Below, piece by piece: positions 26,786-35,900 of a DNA stretch of 64,000 nt. The notes under the pieces are model-generated. The model was not told the origin of the DNA and made no database searches. It was given only the letters and a program-made list of their open reading frames with translations. The translations under genes were made by a program, and so were the position numbers. This stretch comes from CAWAYH01 sp963786195 (GTDB lineage: Bacteria > Acidobacteriota > Vicinamibacteria > Vicinamibacterales > 2-12-FULL-66-21), in contig CAWAYH010000011.1 of NCBI GenBank assembly GCA_963786195.1, positions 62,001-126,000 on the forward strand, given 5' to 3'. Every line of letters begins with the position of its first letter. The stretch's first letter is position 1.

Positions 26786-27284
26786 CTAGGCCTCGAACCT
26801 TTGCTCTTTGGGACCGAGTGCGTGGTGTTGTAAGCCACCGCCTCGCGCAGCAACGCCTTGAGCGCGGTCTTGTCTATCGTTGTCTCCCTCGCGAAAGTCT
26901 ATCGCTCGCCACGTGTTCCCGCCGAAGCCCGTGTTGAAGCGCTTCTTGGGGTCGGAGAGCTCGGCTCCGTGGAAGAACGTGAGCTTCACCTTGCCCTTAT
27001 GCGGGTTGGCGAGGGCGTACATCCCCTCGTGCGACCAGACGGGGCTCCCCATCCACTTCCATTCCTCGACCACATCCGGATCGACCTCGTGGATGATCTT
27101 GCGGATTTCGGCCAGCCTCTCGCCTCTCCAATCGCCCAACTCCGCGATCATCTTGTCGATCCGCTCGGATGCGTTCATCTGAGCTGATGAACTGGCGGCG
27201 GCGTTGCGCGGTTTGGCCGCCTTCGCAGCTACCCGCTTGGCAGTGGCCTTCTATCGCCGACTTCTTGGATGTCTTGCCGGCCAT
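26786..27284 (-). CDS. DUF1801 protein with lysine-rich head (two frameshifts)
   Basis: ATG 27284 follows AGGAG and begins MAGKTSKKSA. In a shifted frame it continues ATAKRVAAKAAKPRNAAASS, then returns to MNASERIDKMIAELGDWRGE. The body (EEWKWMGSPVWSHEGMYALA, KVKLTFFHGAELSDPKKRFN) is DUF1801. A second break at about 26870 separates the DUF1801 body from its proper end (ALKALLREAVAYNT). The lysine/alanine head resembles that of the next gene. The function of the family is unknown. The breaks at about 27250 and 26870 are probably indels in the assembly. Confidence 0.7.
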
Positions 27285-27328
27285 CTTGTCACTCCTGGCG
27301 GTGCGTGACGTGGGACGCGATGGTGGCG

Positions 27329-27793
27329 CTACGGGACCCAGCCGGGCAGTTCTGACGCCTGCCTGATCCAACTCGCCACGAGCTCCTCATCGAGCTGGTC
27401 GTCCTCGTGGATGTGAAAGTAGCGCGAGTACTTGTCCTTGGACTCGACGGGGGGGACAGGACGCAGCGACGCGCCCCGGTAGAAAGCGACCTTGATGTAC
27501 TTCGTGAAGCAATGGATGCCGAGGAACCAGCCCTGGTCCTCGACCCCGTAGAAGGGCGAGTTCCATTTGACCGCCTTGCGCACGCCGGGGACCGTGCGCA
27601 CGATGAGCGCGTCGAGGCGGCGCCCCACGTCGCGTTTCCAGCCCGGCATGGCCGCGATGTAGGCCTGCACGGGGGCGTTGCCGTCGGCCTTCGCGATCTG
27701 AGGGTTGCCTCCCGAGAGGAGGGTCGGCTTTGCCGACTTCTTCGCGGTCTCGGTCTTCTTCGCCGCGCCCTTCTTCGTCGTCTTGACAGCCAT
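27329..27793 (-). CDS. DUF1801 family protein with lysine-rich N-terminus
   Basis: 154 residues. After a Lys/Ala-rich head (MAVKTTKKGAAKKTETAKKS) the domain reads APVQAYIAAMPGWKRDVGRR, KAVKWNSPFYGVEDQGWFLG and KYIKVAFYRGASLRPVPPVE. This is the DUF1801 (YdhG-like) pattern with conserved KW and G. The head may bind nucleic acid or be disordered. It belongs to the same minus-strand run as DoxX and the HxlR regulator. Confidence 0.85.
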   Translation of the reverse strand: MAVKTTKKGAAKKTETAKKSAKPTLLSGGNPQIAKADGNAPVQAYIAAMPGWKRDVGRRLDALIVRTVPGVRKAVKWNSPFYGVEDQGWFLGIHCFTKYIKVAFYRGASLRPVPPVESKDKYSRYFHIHEDDQLDEELVASWIRQASELPGWVP

Positions 27794-27800
27794 TTTGAAT

Positions 27801-28217
27801 TCACTCCCGACTTCGCTCCTTCGGAGCTTCGTCGCGGCAAGCCTCCATGCGGCGCCAGAAATAGTACGAGAGCATCCAGAGCACGCCGGTGGCCGCCGCG
27901 AAGCCCCACGCTTCCGGGCCATCTCCCACCGAGAGATGGGCGATGAGCGCAGAGCCGATGTTGATGGCGAAGCCGGCGTAGGCCCACTCCTTGAGCCGCG
28001 CCGGCACCGGCGCCAGCAACAATACAACGCCGAGGAGCTTGGCCCACGAGAGTTCCACCCGGAAGTAGTCGGGGAAACCGAGATGGGCGAACGCCTCGGC
28101 CACCTGCGGCAGGGTCAGTTGCGCGTAGGCGGTGAAGCCCATCTGCAGGCAGAAGAGCGCCGTGACGGTCCAGAAGCCGATGACGACGCCTTTGGGGCGG
28201 GGCAGGCTCAGGTCCAC
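27801..28217 (-). CDS. DoxX-family membrane protein
   Basis: 138 residues with four predicted helices: VVIGFWTVTALFCLQMGFTA, ELSWAKLLGVVLLLAPVPAR, AYAGFAINIGSALIAHLSVG and AAATGVLWMLSYYF. The motif WAKLLGVVLLL and the acidic second half fit DoxX-like proteins, some of which are linked to quinone or redox processes. Translation starts with GTG. Only seven bases separate it from the DUF1801 gene downstream, indicating an operon. Confidence 0.85.
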   Translation of the reverse strand: MDLSLPRPKGVVIGFWTVTALFCLQMGFTAYAQLTLPQVAEAFAHLGFPDYFRVELSWAKLLGVVLLLAPVPARLKEWAYAGFAINIGSALIAHLSVGDGPEAWGFAAATGVLWMLSYYFWRRMEACRDEAPKERSRE

Positions 28218-28253
28218 GGAAAGAAAGGGTCCCGCTGTTCCCTACTGTCACAT

Positions 28254-29024
28254 TCATGTCGTCCTCCTTGCCACCTGACGGATGAGCGCAGGCTGAATGT
28301 GACCGCCCGAGACCGGCTTGATGTGAGCGAACATGCTCCGGGCATTCCAGGTGGGGAAGGCTCTTACCAGGGACGGGGTGCCGTCGAGTTGGATGCGGCC
28401 CTCGCGGGTGGCTTGGGCCCAAGTGAGCTGGCCGGCGTGCCATTTGACGAAGGCTTCGGCTTCCGCGGTGATGTACAGGTCCGCGTCGACGCCCGGGTGC
28501 GTCTTGCAGATCTCGGTGTCGCCGAGCTCGATCAGCAGCCAGTACCGCTCAGGAGACTTGCCCTTCGGCAGGCTCAGGGCCGTCCTGGGCAACGTCGAAG
28601 GACGGCGACCAAGGAAGTCGAGCTGAATGACGACGCGTCGATCCGGGAGCCGGTCCCGGCGCAGCGCGTTGCACATCGACCACAGCGCCACGAATGGATC
28701 GAGGTTCTCCGGGGCGATCTCGAGCCAGCGTGCCCCCCACTCGCCGAGCGACACGCAGACCTTGAACAGGTCACGACCGGCGGGTGTGAGCTCGTAGTGG
28801 CGCCCGCGCCCGGCAGGTTTGGATGCAGATTCAACGATGCCGAGCCGTTCCAGCTGCTTGAGTCGCTGCGAGAGCAGCGTGCGGGAGAGCCCCGGCGCAC
28901 CCTCCAGGATCTCGCTGAAATTTCCGCAGCCCAGGGACAGGTTGCGGACGATCAGTGGTGTCCAGCGCTCGGCAAAGATCTCGGCACCACGGGCGATGGG
29001 GCAGTACTGGCCGTAGGTCCGCAT
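28254..29024 (-). CDS. HxlR-family regulator with SCP2-like domain and an in-frame repeat insertion
   Basis: From ATG 29024 (MRTYGQYCPIARGAEIFAER) the first ~100 residues are an HxlR winged helix with the conserved CPI cysteine, which may be redox- or electrophile-sensing. The second half resembles an SCP2 sterol-binding fold (LYITAEAEAFVKWHAGQLTW). Between them, residues ~142-155 (PSTLPRTALSLPKG) are encoded by a REP-like element at 28561-28601, inserted without breaking the frame. The gene heads the DoxX/DUF1801 cluster and faces the divergent DUF1326 gene, which it may control. Such two-domain HxlR proteins are common in Acidobacteria. Confidence 0.85.
   Translation of the reverse strand: MRTYGQYCPIARGAEIFAERWTPLIVRNLSLGCGNFSEILEGAPGLSRTLLSQRLKQLERLGIVESASKPAGRGRHYELTPAGRDLFKVCVSLGEWGARWLEIAPENLDPFVALWSMCNALRRDRLPDRRVVIQLDFLGRRPSTLPRTALSLPKGKSPERYWLLIELGDTEICKTHPGVDADLYITAEAEAFVKWHAGQLTWAQATREGRIQLDGTPSLVRAFPTWNARSMFAHIKPVSGGHIQPALIRQVARRTT
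28561..28601. repeat. REP-like dispersed element, copy 3, inside the HxlR gene
   Basis: cccttcggcaggctcagggc continues to cgtcgaagg. It aligns along its whole length with the element at 6607 (reverse orientation), sharing the CCCTGAGCCTG core and the CCTTCGACG end. It is translated in frame as part of the regulator. Confidence 0.7.
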
Positions 29025-29166
29025 GACGCCAGTGTCACGCACTCACGGTCGGTTGTGAAGTCCAGATTCTTGACTTCACAGCCGCACGTCCACCGTGGTG
29101 CGATGGAAGCCGATCGGCCTCCCGTTCAACTTTTGGAGACACGCACTTCAGCTCAAGGAGGATGTC

Positions 29167-29949
29167 ATGAGAGGTCATGCAATTGTTGCGACACTCCTCG
29201 TTGCCAGCGTTCACGCGCAGGCGCTCGCGACAGAAGGCTCGGTCGAATGGGCGATGAATGCGACGATTATCGATGGCTGCAGCTGCCGCATGCTGTGTCC
29301 GTGTATCTTCGGATCGCCCGCCACAGTCGGCACAGCTGCGACCCACGAGCATGAGGGACACAGGTCCTGTTACTTCAACGCAGCGTTTCGGGTTAACAAG
29401 GGGCATTACGGCAAGGTCAGGCTGGATGGTCTGAAGTTCTGGTTCGCGGGAGACAAGGGGGACGCCAGGACCGTCGAACTTACCTTCGAGCCTTCCGCGA
29501 CCAAAGAGCAGCGGGAGGGGATCCGCGAGTTCTTGTCCCATTTCCTGCCGTTGACGTGGAAGTCTTTCACCGAAGGACCCGATGCGAAGATCGAGTGGAA
29601 AGCCGAGGCGGTGCGCGCCGAGGCCAGGCTCGATGGCGGAAAGGCGGCTGAAGTGGTGTTGACTCGATATTCCGGCGCCACAGGGAAAGGTACGACTGTC
29701 ATCAAGCACATGAGCTACTTCGCCGCCACCCGAACTGACGGGTTCAATATCCTGCCGGTCGAAATCATCGCCTATCGTCGCGGACCCACGCCAGCACCGT
29801 TCGAGTTTCGTGGGACCTCAGGATGGACCATCACCATCGACATGAACTCCAGGGATGTGATTGCGGCGAGCGGCGCCTCGTCTCAGAAACCTCAGTCCGG
29901 CATCCGCTCGCCCCTCCACACGCGTCCGAGGAGGCCGCTCCTGTGGTAA
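29167..29949 (+). CDS. Exported DUF1326 protein
   Basis: ATG 29167 lies after caaggagg and starts a signal peptide (MRGHAIVATLLVASVHAQAL). The family cluster CSCRMLCPC (Cys38, 40, 44, 46) suggests metal binding or disulfides. The body contains KVRLDGLKFWFAGDKGDART, the ABM-like strand typical of DUF1326. It is 260 residues long. The basic C-terminus runs 58 bases into the convergent caspase gene, an unusual overlap, so the natural end may have been altered. It is divergent from the HxlR regulator. The biochemical role is unknown. Confidence 0.82.
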   Translation: MRGHAIVATLLVASVHAQALATEGSVEWAMNATIIDGCSCRMLCPCIFGSPATVGTAATHEHEGHRSCYFNAAFRVNKGHYGKVRLDGLKFWFAGDKGDARTVELTFEPSATKEQREGIREFLSHFLPLTWKSFTEGPDAKIEWKAEAVRAEARLDGGKAAEVVLTRYSGATGKGTTVIKHMSYFAATRTDGFNILPVEIIAYRRGPTPAPFEFRGTSGWTITIDMNSRDVIAASGASSQKPQSGIRSPLHTRPRRPLLW

Positions 29950-32900
29950 CGCCCCTTCAGTTGCGCCGTGTCGACGATCTGATTTCCGAGGACGTAATGA
30001 AACAACGGCGAGCCATCCGGGTTGGACGAATCGTACCGCCCTGACGCGTCGGCGACCATCCACGCATCGCCCTCACCCAGGACCAGTCGCAGCGTGGACG
30101 CTTCCTGCTGATCCCGGTGAAAGGTGATGCCCTCGTCGCCGGCGAACGCAAGCCAGCGGCCATCCGGGGACAAAGTCGCCGCGTAAATTGATCCACCGGG
30201 CGGAACGAGAGGCTTCGAGGTCGCTCCTGTCTCGAGATCGACACTGACGACGGAATCGTTGTAACCGTCGTCCGAAGACATGACGCACAGTAGTTGTCGA
30301 GCGCCGAACGCAAGTTCGCGAACCGGCTGCGTCAGCTTCGTTGACCTGACGCGCCGGGGGCCGGGCCATGCCCATACCTCCACGGTCTGCCCGGTGGCAA
30401 TCGCGAACTCACCTCCATCGGGTGAGATGGCCACGGCGGTGATGGAATCCGTTGTGGTCGTGGTCCACTCGATATCCCCACCGGGAACGGCGATCATCTG
30501 AAGGCTCGATCCTGATGCGAGCGCGACGCGGCGCCCATCCGGGCTCAAACTCGCGGTCGCTCCGGGCGGCTGGCGAAATGAAAACGTTTTCTCTCCTGTT
30601 TCGACGTTTGCAACGATCGACGTGACGAGCTCCTGTTTCGCGTTGACGCGCACGTCGGTTCCCTGGAGCAGCACGAGCCGGCCGTCACGTGAAAACCCGC
30701 CCGGCAGACCGGTGGCGACTCGGAGTCGTTTGCCAGTCTCGAGACTCCAGAAATGGGTCTGCACGAGCTGTCCATCTTTCGGTTGAGCGGTGGCGGCCAA
30801 TACGGATCCAGCGATGGGTGACGCTCTGGACACGAACACTGTCGACGGCTCGGCGCGCTCGAGCGCGATCTTGCGCGGCTGTCCCGTTTCCAGATCCCAT
30901 CGAAGGACCGACTGTAACTCTCCGTCGACGGTCCACAGCGTCCCGCCGAGAAACAGCGGGGCAGCGTCGATGACGTGTTGTTCCAGAGGGCCCGCTCTGC
31001 GGCCCGTGGTGAGATCCCAGATTTCCGCGGGCAGCCCGACACCGCTCAAGTACGCCAGGCGATTCCCTTCCGAGATCTCCATCGAATCTATTCGCGTGTC
31101 GCGGTCATCCCGGGGCACGCGTTCGAGCAACGCCCTGACCAAGGTTCCTTTCGCAATGTCGAGGACCCGGACCCATTCGAGCCGCCGGTCAGAATTCGAG
31201 CTGTCGCGGATCGTACTTTCGACCAGCGCCAGGGTCCCATCGTCTGAAAGCGCCACTTCGTTGACGTCTTCGTCCTGCGGCAGCTTGACCACGTGGAGTC
31301 GTGTCCCTCTCTCGAGATTCCAGATCTCGACTTCATCGCTACTCGCCGCGATGCCGATGGTGCCTGACTTCGCGATGACCCATTCATCTGTATGCGCTTC
31401 AGCACCGACGGTTCGCAGCACGCGGCGGGTGGTCAGGTCGTAGAGCGCCATCGCCCGTTGATTGCTCAGCGAACCGAGCCAGAGGTGCTGGCTGTTTCCG
31501 GCGAACACCGGGCGTCGAAACGGATTCGTGCACCCAAGCCGCACGATTCTTCGACCCGTCTCTACCTCGAACACTTCGCACGTGCTCTCGTCACCAGCGA
31601 TTCCCGCCGCGATGTATCGGGCATCCGGTGAGAACGCGAGAGTCACCACGTCATTCTCTGCCTGGATCGGGATCGTCGTCAGTGTGGCGCCGGTCGCAGC
31701 GTCTAAGATCGTGATGCCGAACTGGCCGCGGCCTGTCGCCACCTGCCTGCCATCCGGCGCCACCGCGACGGCGCGGAGCCCGGAGTCCTCGTTTGCCCGC
31801 ACGTCTTCGAAACGACGCACCGGGCGGCGGGTTTCCACGTTCCACAGGAACGCCGATCTGGCGGTTGCGTGAAGGGTCGTCAGCAGCTTGCCGTCCGCGG
31901 TGAACATGGCCCGCCTTGGATGGCTGTTCCTCGAGACACCGACGACGAGACGAGGCCGGACCGCAGGATCCGCACCGACGGCAGCCGGCTGCTGTTCAGC
32001 GGCGGTGGGCTGGATCGCCAAGGGCATCGTCGACGCGGTCAGCATTACGTCTCCAACACCGCGCCGAAAATCGAACAGCACCGGTCGTTGCACTCCTGCG
32101 AACCCGACAACGCGGATGCCGCGGTCCTGCGAGGGCGGCTTCGCGTGCTTCGTCGCCTCGCCGGCAAGCGAGGGAACCCGCAGCGCGCCCCATTCCAGCC
32201 ACTCAGACAGCAGAACGCGCCCATCCGCGGGACGGAAGTCTGCCTTACCGCCAGCCAGCCCTTCGCGCGTCAACGCAAAGGTCAATAACCCATGTTGCAG
32301 CGACTCGCTTTCGATCGCGACGGCGTTGGCCTGGCTTGCGACGAGCAGCCGGATACCTTTGTCGTACGCCAGCTGCCCGAGTCCGCGGAAGCCAAGCGGT
32401 GCCGGCTTGAAGTCCTGCGCCTGAACGGCCGCAGCGCCGTAGCATGTGTCCAGGACGATGCTGATGGATGCGGCATCGATCGGCTGTAGCCACGCCGCGA
32501 GCTCGTCGCTCGAGATCGCATCCGCGAGCGCTTCTGAACCGACGCTGCCGCCGGCCGGCCAGCGCACATCCGACGGAAGCAGGTAGTAGCGTCCTTCCTG
32601 ATCCGCGACGCCGTGGCTCGCGATTGCCAGCACGATCACATCGTCGGGCCCCGACCGCTCCAGTTGCTGGGCACCGGCAACTTGTTTCAGCAGGATCGTG
32701 TCGCCCTCGAGCCCTGCCAACCTCCGCAATACCGCGCGGAGATGCGCTTTGGTCGCGGTCGAATGCACGCGGCCCTCGTCGTCTCGTTCCGAGACGAGCA
32801 GTAACGGAACGACCGGCCGTTCGGGGGCAGCCGCGTGCAGCTTTTCTGCAACCGTCTTTGCGATTTCCCTCGCATCGTTCACCGCGAAACGGAGATCGAG

Positions 32901-35900
32901 CGTCGATGTTGCGCCGGCATTCACGCCGACACCTATCACGTAGGCTCGTGGCGGGCGCTCGCGGAGCGCGGGACGCACCGTGACAAGGAGCTGGCTCTTC
33001 GCGCTTCGCACCTTCTCGTCATTGAACGCATACGCGCTGATCTGGAGCGGTCTTGGGCTGCGCACATCGGGAAGCGCGACGTTGAACTCCAGCGTCGCTG
33101 AACCGTCGCTGTCTGTTTTTATTGCGCCGCCCGATTCCGGCGCGGCTGCGACGAGGACGCCATCCCGAAACACGCGCAGGTCGTGAATCCCCGTTGTCCA
33201 CGTCCGCGGGGCCGCACCAGCTTCCTCGACCGCCGCCTCACCCTTACGAACGCGGACGGTCACTCGCAACGCGTTGCGGGCTGGTTCGATCGGTACGGCG
33301 CTCAGTACCTCGACGGCGGGTTGCGCGAGATTTCTGGCACCGAGCGGCGGAATACGCGGGAGCGGGGTTCCGTTCAGGACTCGTGTGAGGAGCCCCGGCT
33401 CATAGTAGTCGCGCGCGAACAGCTCGATTGGCCATGTTCGCGCCGGCTGGTTGGGAAGCGTCCAGTGCACCGCCTCGCTCGCCCCATCGATGTTACTGGT
33501 GTCGAATCGCCCCTCCGGCGTTGTGGCGATCCACAAGTTCTCGCCGGGAAACAGCACCCGCGCGACGAGATCGCCCGCAGGCCGATCCCACAGCCAGAAC
33601 TGGTTGGCCACCCAGGCAGCCAGCAGCCGGCCTCCGGCGACATAGGCGACGCCTTCAGGGTCGCCCGCCGTCTGCAACTGGATCCGCTCGACACCCGTGC
33701 GCCGGTCGATCACGTGAATACCCGTTTCCAGCGCTTTCGAGAACGCCACTTCCGAGGAATCGGACGATACGGCGACATGTCCGATCCCGTAACCGACATC
33801 CGTACGAAACCATGGGTCGGCCGCGTCCCACGCGTATCCGAGGAGCTCGTCGTTGTACACCCCGACGAAGCCGGTTCCGTTCGGCAGCACTCGCAACACT
33901 TGCGCGACCTCCAATGTGCCAAACGTCATGTCGACAATCGTGGTGCTGTCGCTGTGTCCTTGACGATTTCGCTCGAGGACCACGAGCTCGCCATCGTCGG
34001 CGATCTGAACGATCCCCCCTTGCGAACCCGGAGCATCGTAGAACTGTATTTCTCCCTTCGTCTTGGCATCGACGAAGTCGTGTTCCGCCGTTGCCGCATC
34101 ACACGAAAGATGCCGCCGGAGCTCCGGATAGGCAGCAAGCGCCGCGGCGCAATCGTCCCGAACTTCGGTGTGCGCCTGAAACCCGGTGGATGATCCCCAC
34201 CTGGTCACGGAGGTCCCCCCCTCTTTCTGCTCGGCATGAAGCAGAGTGCCATCCGCCGTCAGAACGAGGTCGCTGGCATCGCCTGTCTCGGGGCGGATGT
34301 GAGTCTGTCCTGCCTGATCGACGACCAGCACATCGTTGTTGACGACGAACGCGACGGGACCAGCCGGATTTCCACGGACTGTCAGCAGCGCTGGTTTCGA
34401 CTCCAGACCATCCGACGGCTCCTGAATTGCCGCTACGGTCACGGGCCCGTCTGTCGAGAACGTGCGAATCGTGCGGCTGCCATCCGGCAGCACCTCGAGA
34501 AACCGGCCGTCTGACGTGCTCGCCCAGTATCCGCGGATTCGTTGCGTCGAGCGGCGCTCCAGGGGGCCGGCCGGACGCGTCTGGCCCCAGTGGACGACTT
34601 CCCACACCGTGACGGTCTCGTAATTCACGATCTCGACGTCGACGTTGTCTCTGCTGATGACGTGCAGCGCATCAGACTGGGTTCCAAAATCGACGCGCTC
34701 GATCTCGCCACGGCCCACGGAAGCGCTCTCGGCCAGCACACTTCCATCGGAGAGGCTTCGCACGCACACCACGTCCTGGTTCTCCCGGCGCTCGCTCGTG
34801 ACCAGTCCCTGGTCATCCGGAGCCACCGCGAGCATGTCGAACGTCGCGTCCAGTCGTAACGAGCGCACGGGTTCGGGGCTGGATATCTTCCAGATGTGGA
34901 GTTCGCGGCCCTCCTTCGTGACAATGCCCTGAGACTGTGGCAGCAACAGCGCGTCATGAACGTCGTGCGCGTGCCACAGACGCGAGCCATCACGAACGTC
35001 GATGACAGTCGCCTGACGCCACGTGGTCACGAGCATGGACCGCGCATCTCGACTCAACGCGACCCGCTCCACGCGCCTCTCAAACGGGACGACCCGCACC
35101 ACATTGCACGACGCGACGTCGGCGACAATGGCGAGGCTCGGATCGGCCGACGAGCCCGACCGGTTGGCCTTGAGCGCTTCGTACGCTTCCAGTTCCTGCC
35201 AGGCAATCATTCCGACGAGAGCTGAGCCCGAGGTGAAATCGCTCACCCGAAACACGGGTGACGTCACGGTCGTGCCGCCGGCCATCGAGCGGGCTCGCTC
35301 CACCGCGGCGGCAAGCTGCGTGGTCAAATCGCACGTGACGCGACCCGTCGTGGTCTCGAGGAACCGGTACGTGTCGTCCTTGCCGGCGTAGAAAAGAAGC
35401 GTCCCGTCAGCTGAAAATGCCGCGGATCGTGGATTGCTCAACGGCGCTCGCACGTTCAGCTGCGGAAGTGATGAGCGCTCCGCAGGCGGGACGGGGGCCG
35501 GGCGATTATCGCTGTCGCGCACCTGTGAACTTCCCAGCGCTTTCAGTTTCTCCGCGACGAACAGCGCATGGGTTCGGATTCGCGGGTGCGGATCCTCGAC
35601 GAGTTGACGCGCGACCTTTTCGTCCTGTGGACGTCCTAGGAGGCTCAAGACACGAAGCGCACTCCACCGGGCCGTCGGATCCGGATTGTGGACGAGAGGC
35701 GTGGCGATCTTGCGCGCGAATTCGAAGTCGTTCAGACCAACGGCGTGTCTCAGCAGCGCAACCTGAAGGCGCACATCCGCGGGGCGGCTGGCCGTCAGCG
35801 TGGTCCACATTTCTCGTGTGCGTATCGCCTCTTGCTGTAATTGTGTGAGACCCGACGAAGAGAATCGCGCCCCCTGGAGCTCCGTGTCGGACAAGGCGGC

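Noticed and set aside
33183..34193. Plus-strand frame antisense to the caspase gene
   Set aside because: Shadow; the caspase frame has signal peptide, catalytic dyad and propeller repeats.
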